Notes under the pieces: model-generated
The model's database searches: none
What the model was told of the DNA's origin: nothing
What the model saw: only the letters and a program-made list of their open reading frames with translations
Translations under genes and position numbers: made by a program
NCBI RefSeq assembly: GCF_009711935.1
Contig: NZ_VIKX01000220.1
Location: 1 to 42,033, forward strand
Origin: Dolichospermum sp. UHCC 0259
GTDB lineage: Bacteria; Cyanobacteriota; Cyanobacteriia; Cyanobacteriales; Nostocaceae
Length of the DNA stretch: 42,033 bases
Reading direction: 5' to 3'
In this document: one piece after another, positions 8,384-16,161 of the stretch
Layout of the letters: the number at the start of each line of letters is the position of its first letter
Position numbering within the stretch: position 1 is the first letter of the stretch

Positions 8384-8451
8384 ACCACTGACAACTGACA
8401 ACTGACCAATGACCAATGACCACTGACAACTGACAACTGACCAATGACAAC
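8384..8451. repeat. Heptamer-type tandem repeat (ACTGACA / CCAATGA)
   Basis: Interleaved CAACTGA and CCAATGA units fill much of the gap between the divergent folD and the gene at 8587. A shorter run of the same ACAACTG unit lies near 5714-5735. Confidence 0.75.
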
Positions 8452-8586
8452 TCCATTTTCTCATTTTCCCAGTCACCTAAAATTTAATTTTTAAAGTAAA
8501 ATACTTAATTGCTTTATCTCACCAATTTTCTAGAGACAAATTGTGTGAACATAAGCTAAATCGCATACCCCCAACCAGCTACCATC

Positions 8587-9618
8587 GTGCAAGATACCGA
8601 CTCTATGAATGATATTGCTGCTGCACTCCAACAGCCGGCAGATTTAGACTTTGCATTGCCTGATCCAGAAGATGAACAAATTCCTGAGTCCGATTTTTTA
8701 CAACAACTTGATGTAGCATGGCAGGTATGCGATCGCTTTGACTTGCAAACAGAAATTTGGCGTGGTCGCATTTTACGCTCTATTCGTGACCGTGAGAAAA
8801 AAGGCGGAGATGGACGTGGTACAGGCTTTCTCAAATGGCTTAAAGAACGAGAAATCAGCAAAACCCAGGCATACAGTTGGATTCAATTAGCCAATAGTGC
8901 TGATACTTTGATATCCGATGGCAAACTCAACCCAGATACAGTTAATAACTTCAGTAAACGGGCATTTGTAGAAACCGCCAAAGCCTCACCAGAAGTGCAA
9001 CAGATGGTCAGTGAAGCCGCAGAAAAAGGCGATCGCATTACCCGCAGAGAAGTCCGCCAACTCAGCGACGAATGGACAGCCATGTCCTCAGAGTTATTAC
9101 CAGAAGAAGTCAGGGAAAAAGCCGCAGATAACAGTCTGCCTCCGCGCTACATTGCCCCTCTGGTCAAGGAAATGGAAAAACTGCCCGAATTGCACCAAAA
9201 GGCATTACAAAGGGATATAGCCGCCAATCCTGACGTTGATACAGTTAAACAAGCCACATCAGAAGCCCGTCAATTAGCCAAGTACCTCAAATCTGCCGCC
9301 CAAGTGCAAGCCTTAATCGCTGAAGACGTAGATATTGAAACCGCATTAGAAGAAGCCCAGAGAGTCGGTTGTTTAAGTATTGCTGCTGACTTGGTAAATC
9401 AGGCATCACAAATTGAACAAACCATTGGCAAATTGTATATGACCTGGAAAAAAATCAGTAGTTTAGCAGATAGATTATATGTAGATACTGGTGCAAGTAC
9501 ACCCAATTTGCGATCGCTCCTCACCTGCATAGAACCACTAGGAGGAGAAATCATGGAACTGCAATTAAGCGGGACAATAGAACACACAATTAGATTACAG
9601 ATTCAGGAAACGAGTTAA
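8587..9618 (+). CDS. DUF3102/ParB-HTH-like protein, function unknown
   Basis: A 343-residue soluble, mostly helical protein. Residues about 45-110 (IWRGRILRSIRDREKKGG..FLKWLKEREISKTQAYSWIQLAN) look like the DUF3102 pattern of phage and plasmid proteins, which includes a helix-turn-helix. Residues 110-160 resemble the helical part after the HTH of ParB-like proteins. The rest is helical with a short beta-rich end (IMELQLSGTIEHTIRLQIQ). DNA binding is therefore plausible but unproven. The start at 8587 is GTG; an in-frame ATG at 8605 is an equally good candidate. Base composition and several HIP1 sites match resident genes, so recent transfer is not suggested. Confidence 0.6.
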   Translation: MQDTDSMNDIAAALQQPADLDFALPDPEDEQIPESDFLQQLDVAWQVCDRFDLQTEIWRGRILRSIRDREKKGGDGRGTGFLKWLKEREISKTQAYSWIQLANSADTLISDGKLNPDTVNNFSKRAFVETAKASPEVQQMVSEAAEKGDRITRREVRQLSDEWTAMSSELLPEEVREKAADNSLPPRYIAPLVKEMEKLPELHQKALQRDIAANPDVDTVKQATSEARQLAKYLKSAAQVQALIAEDVDIETALEEAQRVGCLSIAADLVNQASQIEQTIGKLYMTWKKISSLADRLYVDTGASTPNLRSLLTCIEPLGGEIMELQLSGTIEHTIRLQIQETS

Positions 9619-9619
9619 G

Positions 9620-9735
9620 TAATTGGTAATGGGTGATTGGTGATTGGTGATTGGTGATTGGTAATTAATCAAACTCCTTCCCAGTCCCCAGTCCCCAGTC
9701 CCCAGTCCCCAGTCCCCAGTCCCCAATCCCCAGTC
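9620..9735. repeat. Compound tandem repeats (GTGATTG and CCCCAGT)
   Basis: A GTGATTG-type run followed by about seven CCCCAGT-type units fills the gap between the convergent genes ending at 9618 and 9736. Confidence 0.85.
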
Positions 9736-10026
9736 TTACTGTGCTAATTCCTCCATTTTCTTCGCCAATTCCACATCCAAATTGCTGATAGCATTACCGA
9801 TATCGTGGGTAATAAGATTAACCTGAACAGTATTATAAACATTGAACCATTCCGGGTGATGCCCAAGTTTTTCCGCGTGAACACCCGCACTAACCATCCA
9901 ACCTAACGCCGTTGCAAAAGAGCTAAATTTATATTCTTTGTATAATTTGCCTTCTTTGATTTGCCATCCTGGTAAACTATTCAGGGCTAATGATAGTTCA
10001 GTTTCGCTTAATTTTTGTGCTGCCAT
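9736..10026 (-). CDS. Pterin-4a-carbinolamine dehydratase
   Basis: A 96-residue protein of the PCD/DCoH family, which dehydrates 4a-hydroxy-tetrahydropterins. The signature HHPEWFNVYNTVQVNLITHD contains the catalytic histidines, and LPGWQIKEGKLYKEYKF is the usual N-terminus. I chose the ATG at 10026 because a Shine-Dalgarno-like AGGTGA lies six bases upstream. A GTG three codons earlier (10035) overlaps that site and is less likely. In phototrophs without phenylalanine hydroxylase the protein may act in pterin or molybdopterin metabolism. No operon partner is visible. Confidence 0.9.
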   Translation of the reverse strand: MAAQKLSETELSLALNSLPGWQIKEGKLYKEYKFSSFATALGWMVSAGVHAEKLGHHPEWFNVYNTVQVNLITHDIGNAISNLDVELAKKMEELAQ

Positions 10027-10166
10027 TTTTCTCACCTACACAGAGATTTATAGATACTAATCCTATTTGATTATCATCTTTTTTGTGTGTTTGAGCTTCT
10101 ATCTTTTGAGTAATATTCGTAGATATAGCAGATTCATAAGATCCTGATTCTGACAATTACAAGTTC

Positions 10167-10727
10167 CTATGAACTGCGTGGACGTTCAGGCATTTTTAAG
10201 TCATATAAAAATAAATGCAGAATTTCTAGTGGTGACATTGGGGAAGCATGAATCATTAAGTCATCATTACCTGGATGTAAATGAAATCGTTTTCCTTGAT
10301 TGTCATTATTGTGTTCTGGTAAATTTAGATCAAAGCGTAAAAATTTAGTTGGGTTATCTTCTAAAAATCTAATCTCAAAGTCAAAAGCAATAATTTCAGC
10401 GGGTCTAATATTTTCATCCACTAAAATTGCAAAATCAAACCAGCAACCATCAAATCTTTCAAAATGGGGAATTTCTTTAAGTCGCTTAAAGTTTCTTTGT
10501 CCTCCAGTTATTTCAATAAGTCCTTTACTCTTTGGTGTCTTTTTGAGTAGTGCATGAATTTTAGAATAATATTCTTTGTTTAAAAGTTTATCATCACAGG
10601 CTTTTGTTAAACATCTCAAAATCTCACTTCGCAAGAAGTTAGCACTTTTCACTGTTAGGGGAGTCTTTTCTAATAATCGTGCTTGTACATTCTCACAAAT
10701 TTGCTCCCAGTCACTCTTACTGCTCAA
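10167..10727 (-). CDS. Uncharacterised protein, third gene of an ATPase cluster
   Basis: I do not recognise a family. From a TTG at 10727 the protein has 186 residues. The N-terminal 75 residues are helical. The C-terminal half is alpha/beta with conspicuous polar motifs: RFDGCWFDFAI, AEIIAFDFEIRF, RFDLNLPEHN, and KRFHLHPGNDD followed by SPLEILHLFLYDL. The HLHPG and paired FDF acids could form an active site, but this is speculation. Start choice: the TTG overlaps the previous stop as TTGA and has CTCCCC on the plus strand (GGGGAG on its own strand) seven bases upstream. An ATG at 10760 would overlap the previous gene by 37 bp and has no such signal. Translational coupling is likely. Confidence 0.65.
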   Translation of the reverse strand: MSSKSDWEQICENVQARLLEKTPLTVKSANFLRSEILRCLTKACDDKLLNKEYYSKIHALLKKTPKSKGLIEITGGQRNFKRLKEIPHFERFDGCWFDFAILVDENIRPAEIIAFDFEIRFLEDNPTKFLRFDLNLPEHNNDNQGKRFHLHPGNDDLMIHASPMSPLEILHLFLYDLKMPERPRSS

Positions 10728-11317
10728 ATTAAATCTCCCCTTTCCAGAAGGACAAGCCATTCAGCATATTCAGATTCAGGTGGTAAAGTTTGCGTTTCAG
10801 CCATTTCAATTATTTGAGAGTCAGTGTAACCTGACCATTCTTGAAGTGTCGCTAGTCTTTCCTGAATTTCTTCAAAACTGAGTAATTCTGTATCTTTTAA
10901 AAATGAATATACCCTAAAACCGAGCCAACTAACAATATTTGGAGCATAAGAAAACATAGTTTTTGCTGATTCTGGTGATAAAATCAGCACTAATCCACGT
11001 TTTCTCATCAAGGAACTTCTCATACAATCAAATTCATACCAATTATTTTTATTCCATTCTTCAAAGTTCCACAGAATTAAATAATCTTCAGTTGCATTAA
11101 TAATTTTGTCTACTAAAGTATTAGTTTCAGAATTTGCAGAAAAGCATCCCACTTCACATTCTGCAAAAATGCTAAGTGTTTCTTGTAAATCATCAACTAA
11201 TTGCTGACCATCTAAATTTGAAGTAATGAGTGCTGACCAAGTATTTCCTTCAATTGGCTGTGAACCAATTCTCTGTAAAAATTCATCAATAGAAACTGAT
11301 TTACTTAAATTAATCAT
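10724..11317 (-). CDS. Uncharacterised protein with an 'APN..SW' segment, second gene of the ATPase cluster
   Basis: A 197-residue acidic protein. The centre reads EDYLILWNFEEWN, then EFDCMRSSLMRKRGLVLILSP, then SYAPNIVSWLGF. This series (aromatic-rich strand, 'R..L.R...lvl.ls', 'APdlwsW') resembles a segment I recall in bacterial NTPases with TPR domains of the STAND type, but here there is no Walker A. It may be a separate adaptor or degenerate NTPase-like subunit. It starts 31 bases after the ATPase gene and overlaps the next gene by four bases, so the three form an operon. Function unknown. Confidence 0.65.
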   Translation of the reverse strand: MINLSKSVSIDEFLQRIGSQPIEGNTWSALITSNLDGQQLVDDLQETLSIFAECEVGCFSANSETNTLVDKIINATEDYLILWNFEEWNKNNWYEFDCMRSSLMRKRGLVLILSPESAKTMFSYAPNIVSWLGFRVYSFLKDTELLSFEEIQERLATLQEWSGYTDSQIIEMAETQTLPPESEYAEWLVLLERGDLI

Positions 11318-11348
11318 TTTAATTTTTTTAAACTAAATATTTGTTTAT

Positions 11349-12512
11349 TTATGTTAGTAGTGGTTTAATAGCTGGATGAACTGCATAGCGTATTTTTGGA
11401 TCTCTATATTCAAGAATTAGTCTTCTTACAAGTAATCTTAAGTCTTCTTCAGTTCTGGGAATAAATATTTCTTGCTTAATAATTTGCTTAAGAATATTCA
11501 ACTCTGCATCGGAAACACCACGCAACTGATTGCTACTAAAAGACTCAACAGCCTTGACGAGTTGTTTTTCTCTTACCTCATCTTCACCTGACAAGTATGT
11601 TTCCTCAATTGAGGTTTGTATCAAATTAATGAAATCTCGTAAAACTCCACCAGAAAAGTAAATCAACGATTGAATTGCTGATTCTTCTATAAAATTTTCA
11701 GATGTTCTAGCTTTAATAATGTTTTCAAAAAAACTATAAGATTCAGAATCATTCTCTACATCAAAAAATGGCTGATAGCAAAAATAATCTAACTGTTCAC
11801 TTACAGTATCACGGTAGTCACCATAAATTATAGTTAATGGACCGACTACGACTATTCCAGTACCCGCAGATGATATAGATTTGACATCCGTAGACACAAG
11901 TTGTATAAAAGTTTTAGAATCATATAATCTGTCTAGACCATCAATTAGAAAAACAATATTTCCATATATTTCTGATGTAGCTTTAACCAAATTATTAAAT
12001 ATTTCTAGCAACCGTATATTGATGCCGTATAGTTCAGATATATCTGTAATAATACCTTTATGTTTTACAGTTTTAAACGGCAGATTTATGAATATATTTT
12101 CTTCATAGCCATAGGCTAGTTCACGAATTTCTCTGATATATTTCTGGATATTTTCATCTTCACTATCTTTTAGAAGTTCAGCAAGTTGTAGACCTGCCAT
12201 TGTAGTTAGAACTCCACTAGTTATTTTTGATACATCTGGATAAAAACTAACATCTAGATATATTGCATGAATATCTTCTATCTCATTAATTTGCTGACAA
12301 GCAACTAATAATTGAGTGGTTTTCCCAGATCCAATTCCTCCTAAAAGAAGATGTGAAGAAGACGGGCGCAAAGCTATACGATTTGAGATATTATCTACAA
12401 GTAATTTTCCTGGTGCGTGGACATAATAACCACTTTTAATTGCTTCTGATGGATTTGCTGCACCCTCAAAAGCTGCCATCCTTTCCCGAAAAAGCTTTAG
12501 TCGGTTTGACAT
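11349..12512 (-). CDS. STAND/AAA-like P-loop ATPase, first gene of an uncharacterised three-gene cluster
   Basis: A 387-residue ATPase. Walker A is GGIGSGKTT at residues 58-66, preceded by the strand HLLL. Walker B is IVFLIDGLDR (186-195), the 'hhhhDGlDr' form common in STAND and Orc1/Cdc6-like ATPases. A sensor-like stretch GIVVVGPL follows, and the C-terminal part (SGGVLRDFINLIQTS, then a helical region about 310-387) fits a lid plus a winged-helix-like end. No transmembrane or obvious effector domain is fused, so the effect must come from its two operon partners. The region is AT-rich and has no HIP1 octamer, unlike flanking metabolic genes, which suggests an accessory module. Confidence 0.75.
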   Translation of the reverse strand: MSNRLKLFRERMAAFEGAANPSEAIKSGYYVHAPGKLLVDNISNRIALRPSSSHLLLGGIGSGKTTQLLVACQQINEIEDIHAIYLDVSFYPDVSKITSGVLTTMAGLQLAELLKDSEDENIQKYIREIRELAYGYEENIFINLPFKTVKHKGIITDISELYGINIRLLEIFNNLVKATSEIYGNIVFLIDGLDRLYDSKTFIQLVSTDVKSISSAGTGIVVVGPLTIIYGDYRDTVSEQLDYFCYQPFFDVENDSESYSFFENIIKARTSENFIEESAIQSLIYFSGGVLRDFINLIQTSIEETYLSGEDEVREKQLVKAVESFSSNQLRGVSDAELNILKQIIKQEIFIPRTEEDLRLLVRRLILEYRDPKIRYAVHPAIKPLLT

Positions 12513-12619
12513 ATAACTTAAACTCTCTGTTTACGAAATTGTGTGTACTGTGAGAAATAGCTGAATATCTTTAATGACTATTATAAATATATAACAGTTT
12601 TATTTCTCACAACTCACTA

Positions 12620-13885
12620 TTAAAACCGTCCATTTCCCTGAACAATGTGCTTCACCGTCGTCAAAGTCTCCAAACTGATAAATCCCCGGCGATGTCCTTT
12701 TTGATTGGACATTCCTAAAAATACAGCTTCTCCCCGTGAGGAGTGACGGAAAAAACGAGGGGAAGCATTTATGTAGGTGGAAGCACTATTTACTCCTAAT
12801 GCAAATTGGCGACTTTCTTGGTAGGATTCTGTGACAATACTATCCGCATGACTGCTACTATATTGATTAATCCAAGCGATCGCACTTTCTAAACTATCTA
12901 CTAACTTAAAAGCTACTGTTTTGGTTAAATAAGGTGTTCCCCATTCTTCATCTTTGGCTAATTGCAATTGAGGAAATGCTGCAACTAATTCTGCATCTCC
13001 TTTGAGTTGAAAACCTTTTTCTTTTAAACTACCCCACAGCACTGATAAGGAAGATGGCAAGGCTTGACGATGCACTAAAACTTTTTCAATGGCATTGACT
13101 TGATCTGGTTCGCCTTCATGGCTATCCATAATCATCCAGCGAATCATTTCTAAGCTACTATTAAGCGACCAATATAAGTAACAATTACCCATTGCTGATT
13201 TTAATACTGGGCAGGTTGCTTGTCTAACTACCTGTTGAATTAAACTGGAACGTCCATAGGGAATAACTAAACTTAAATACTGATCTTGGGTAACTAAATC
13301 TCGCACTGAAGCACCATGTTCAGCGGTGATTAATTCTACACAACCTGCGGGTAATCCGACTTTTGTAATGGCTGTTTGCAGGGCGTTAGCGATCGCCGTA
13401 TTAGAATTACTAGCTTCCGTACTACCTTTAAGAATAATACTATTGCCCGTTTTTATGCAAAAACCAGCAGCGATCGCCCCCAAATCCGGGAAAGCCTCAT
13501 AAATAAAGGCAATTACCCCCAAAGGCATCAATTGAGTATAGCTTTGAGAGTCTTCCTGTTGATAATCAGCAGTTCTCACCCGTCGTAAAGGATCAGATAA
13601 TTCTCCCAATCGTTGCAGAATCTTAATCGTATTCTCCAACCGAGAGGGAGTTAGCTTCAACCAGTCCAAAATTAATTCGGGAACTGCCATTTCTCGACTT
13701 GCTTCTAAATCCAGAGTATTAGCTTCGAGAATCTCATCAAAATCACTTTCTATCGCTTGTGCCATTGCTAACACAGCGCGACTCCTATCTATCCCCTTAG
13801 TCGTTCCCAATTTTAAGGAAGCCTGAAAAGCGCGGTTAGCACTTGTCATAGGTTCGGGGTAATCATCAATCACTTCACCTGTCAT
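12620..13885 (-). CDS. ProA-like protein (glutamate-5-semialdehyde dehydrogenase family) lacking the catalytic Cys
   Basis: The 421-residue protein aligns over its length with gamma-glutamyl phosphate reductase, which reduces glutamyl-5-phosphate in proline synthesis. Family motifs are MPLGVIAFIYEAFPD, GNSIILKGSTEASNSN, GLPAGCVELI and VNSASTYINASPRF. At the segment that in ProA reads RPGVCNA, with the nucleophilic cysteine, this protein has EPDQVNAIEKVLVH (valine instead). The usual GxGICHVY strand is replaced by MGNCYLYWS. It is thus probably not a standard reductase. Some cyanobacteria carry two proA-like genes; this looks like the divergent one. It starts four bases after the neighbouring zinc-ribbon membrane protein gene, so the two are likely co-transcribed. 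Confidence 0.8.
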   Translation of the reverse strand: MTGEVIDDYPEPMTSANRAFQASLKLGTTKGIDRSRAVLAMAQAIESDFDEILEANTLDLEASREMAVPELILDWLKLTPSRLENTIKILQRLGELSDPLRRVRTADYQQEDSQSYTQLMPLGVIAFIYEAFPDLGAIAAGFCIKTGNSIILKGSTEASNSNTAIANALQTAITKVGLPAGCVELITAEHGASVRDLVTQDQYLSLVIPYGRSSLIQQVVRQATCPVLKSAMGNCYLYWSLNSSLEMIRWMIMDSHEGEPDQVNAIEKVLVHRQALPSSLSVLWGSLKEKGFQLKGDAELVAAFPQLQLAKDEEWGTPYLTKTVAFKLVDSLESAIAWINQYSSSHADSIVTESYQESRQFALGVNSASTYINASPRFFRHSSRGEAVFLGMSNQKGHRRGFISLETLTTVKHIVQGNGRF

Positions 13886-13889
13886 GGAG

Positions 13890-14297
13890 TTAACGTCTGT
13901 AAGTAAGCCAGACCATTAGTGCTGGCAGAATTACCAATAGCACTGCTACAATTGCCCAAGCTATGATGTTGGAACTATTAGCTAATCGTAGGGCTAATGG
14001 TAGCCATATAATCACTAACACAAAAATAATGCTGAGTGCTATGGGCAAATAGTTTTGTCCTAATCGGGGTTGAACAATTTGCCAATTATTGCCTTTCCAG
14101 CGCCAAGCACGCTTGTAAGGATAAGTAGTAGAAAGTTGTTCCAATACATATCCATTTTCTTCGACAACAAAAATCTGCTGACAGCGATCGCATCCAAACG
14201 CTTCTGTAAGTGTAATGGGAACTAACTGTCCCTTGCGACGACAAGGACAAGCGTATTCCGTATTTAAATCAATTTTATCTGGTTTTTGAGGTTGCAC
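13890..14297 (-). CDS. Zinc-ribbon plus two-helix membrane protein, unknown
   Basis: The 135-residue protein begins with a possible zinc ribbon (CPCRRKG then CDRCQQIF, four cysteines in two pairs) and a basic, tryptophan-rich stretch (YPYKRAWRWKGNNWQ). Two strong membrane segments follow at about residues 84-105 and 112-132. It looks like a conserved cyanobacterial protein without an assigned role. Its stop lies four bases before the ProA-like start, so the pair is likely an operon with this gene first. Confidence 0.65.
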   Translation of the reverse strand: MQPQKPDKIDLNTEYACPCRRKGQLVPITLTEAFGCDRCQQIFVVEENGYVLEQLSTTYPYKRAWRWKGNNWQIVQPRLGQNYLPIALSIIFVLVIIWLPLALRLANSSNIIAWAIVAVLLVILPALMVWLTYRR

Positions 14298-14499
14298 AAG
14301 CGAGATAAATAACTTGGGCGGTTTTTTACATTATTCCCCAATTTTCCTGAAAATCAGCATGGGAAACCTGAAAATTACGTCTAATGATATAGCCGGGGAA
14401 ATTTTCTCACAAACTCCCAACCTAAAAATCCATCATCTACCAATCTAGTAGAGATGGAAAATCTTTAGTTTTATTTTAACATATCAACTTTAACTAGAA

Positions 14500-14571
14500 A
14501 GCGGGTGATGGGATTCGAACCCACGACATCAACCTTGGCAAGGTTGCGCTCTACCACTGAGCTACACCCGC
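14500..14571 (-). tRNA. tRNA-Gly (anticodon GCC)
   Basis: On the minus strand the sequence folds into a full cloverleaf: acceptor GCGGGTG/CACCCGC, D-arm GCTC...GAGC, anticodon stem CAACC/GGTTG with loop TTGCCAA (anticodon GCC), and T-arm with TTCGAAT. No CCA is encoded, as is usual in cyanobacteria. Confidence 0.97.
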
Positions 14572-14640
14572 GAAATCACCAATAAACTTATTATTCCAGA
14601 TATATTCTCAGTTGTCAACCCCTGAATTAAATTATTTTTA

Positions 14641-14815
14641 GAGGGGCAGAGAGCAGGGGTGCAGAGGAGCGGGGGAGCAGGAGGGGTGCAGGGGTGCAGG
14701 GGAGCGGGGGAGAGAAATATTCTTTTGCCTATTACCAATTACCAATTACCAATTACCAATTACCAATTACCAATCACTTATTACCCATCACCTATTACCC
14801 ATTACCCACCACCCA
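14641..14815. repeat. GC-rich GGGGAGCAGGGGTGCA repeats followed by a TTACCAA heptamer tract
   Basis: Positions 14641-14710 hold imperfect G-rich units (GGGGTGCA, GGGGAGC). From 14727 a TTACCAA tract and its variants run up to the ribH stop. These lie between tRNA-Gly and ribH, both transcribed leftward. Confidence 0.8.
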
Positions 14816-14816
14816 A

Positions 14817-15308
14817 TTAACTTGCTAAATTCGGGCGTAATTGGCGCATGAGACTAGCCATTTCTATAGCATTCATAGCATATTCCCAACCATGATTACT
14901 CTTGATTCCGGCTCGTTCTAGGGCTTGCTGCATGGTATCTGTGGTTAAAATGCCGAAAATCACCGGCACACCTGTTTGGAAACTAGCCGCAGCAATACCT
15001 TTAGAAACTTCTGACGATACATAATCAAAATGCGGTGTTTGTCCTTTAATGACTGCGCCGAGGCAAATTATGGCATCATAACGGCCAGACATTGCTAACT
15101 GACGGGCTACATTAGGAACTTCAAAACTACCAGGAACCCAAACATAGTCTACCTGCTGTCCTTCGGGTTCAGGATCTATACCATGACGTTTCAAGCAATC
15201 TTTACATCCTTCTACTAATTTCAAGGTAACAAGATCATTGAAGCGAGCGATGATCAATGCAAAGCGCAAAGACTCGGTGTGCTGAAAATTTCCTTCAAAA
15301 ACTGCCAT
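14817..15308 (-). CDS. ribH: 6,7-dimethyl-8-ribityllumazine synthase RibH
   Basis: RibH joins 5-amino-6-ribitylaminouracil and 3,4-dihydroxy-2-butanone 4-phosphate to make lumazine, the penultimate step of riboflavin synthesis. The 163-residue protein shows the standard motifs: [30 protein letters not shown], and [15 protein letters not shown] with the catalytic histidine at residue 93, then [12 protein letters not shown]. It likely assembles as the usual icosahedral or pentameric enzyme. It is followed on the same strand by a repeat region and tRNA-Gly, and there is no obvious FMN-type leader in the 320 bp upstream. Confidence 0.96.
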   Translation of the reverse strand: MAVFEGNFQHTESLRFALIIARFNDLVTLKLVEGCKDCLKRHGIDPEPEGQQVDYVWVPGSFEVPNVARQLAMSGRYDAIICLGAVIKGQTPHFDYVSSEVSKGIAAASFQTGVPVIFGILTTDTMQQALERAGIKSNHGWEYAMNAIEMASLMRQLRPNLAS

Positions 15309-15633
15309 AACTGCCTCTAAATAAATTTAGATAGAATAACTGCTTTACTAATATACTTTTCTGCCAGCAAAACAGAAGAGCAGGAAAGCACAATCAGGAA
15401 AAAGTCGTTGAGAAAACAATACCTTCACAAAACTGAAAAAAAGCCCTGATTAGTAGGTTGGGTTGACGTAAGGAAACCCAACAAATGCTTTGGTTTGCGC
15501 TGTCGCTTAATCCAACCTACAAAAAATGGCGAAGATATTGAAAAAACAAAGTTTTTGCTTTTTGACTCTTTACTGAGCTTTTCTGCTCATTTACTGTGTA
15601 TGGTAGGTGCTAGTGAACGGTTAAAACATTCAA
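15309..15633. other. Intergenic region between ribH and psbZ
   Basis: This 325-bp gap holds a small GTAGGTTGGG inverted-repeat element (15453-15520). I see no further gene. The ribH promoter must lie in its left part; I could not pick a reliable -10/-35 pair. Confidence 0.5.
15453..15520. mobile_element. Small GTAGGTTGGG inverted-repeat element (MITE-like)
   Basis: GTAGGTTGGGTT at the left and AATCCAACCTAC at the right form imperfect 12-bp termini around 68 bp of non-coding DNA. The right end shares GCGCTGTCGCTTAA with the longer copy at 18946-19044. Confidence 0.65.
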
Positions 15634-15822
15634 CTAAACCACAAAGAAGTTTAATATAGCAACCAACACAACTAACGCCGTCCAAATTCCTGAACCAACC
15701 CAGAGTAGTTTTTTAGATTCTACCCAGTTTTGAGGAGTAGCGTAAACAACAGGTACACCAATCACAAGCACGAAGGAGAACAGGACTAATGATATTAAAG
15801 CGATTTGAAATACTATGCTCAT
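15634..15822 (-). CDS. psbZ: Photosystem II protein PsbZ (Ycf9)
   Basis: A 62-residue, two-helix thylakoid membrane protein. The sequence ([24 protein letters not shown] then W..SK..LW.GSG.W..LV..V..LNFFVV) is that of PsbZ, a small core subunit of photosystem II that stabilises the outer edge of the complex. Length and both membrane spans are normal. It appears monocistronic, with more than 300 bp to ribH downstream and the divergent gene at 16162 upstream. Confidence 0.95.
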   Translation of the reverse strand: MSIVFQIALISLVLFSFVLVIGVPVVYATPQNWVESKKLLWVGSGIWTALVVLVAILNFFVV

Positions 15823-15997
15823 TTTGTTTTTCCCAACATAACTAAATCTTAGTTTTCCCAGAACTGCCGCTGTATAAACAGTTTAGGGTTTTCAGTGAAC
15901 CTTATGAACTCATAAAGCATCGCCTGATCAATTAATATTTTACGTCTGGTTTGTAACAGTTGCTCACTTCTGATCTTCCAATCTGTTTTTTTCTTTC

Positions 15998-16150
<153 letters not shown>

Positions 16151-16161
16151 TCTTAAAATAT

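Noticed and set aside
10167-11317. The two 190-residue proteins as a simple toxin-antitoxin pair
   Set aside because: Both are larger than typical pairs, match no known toxin or antitoxin family, and are tied to an ATPase gene.
14817-15633. FMN riboswitch upstream of ribH
   Set aside because: I could not find the conserved RFN element segments in the 320 bp upstream.
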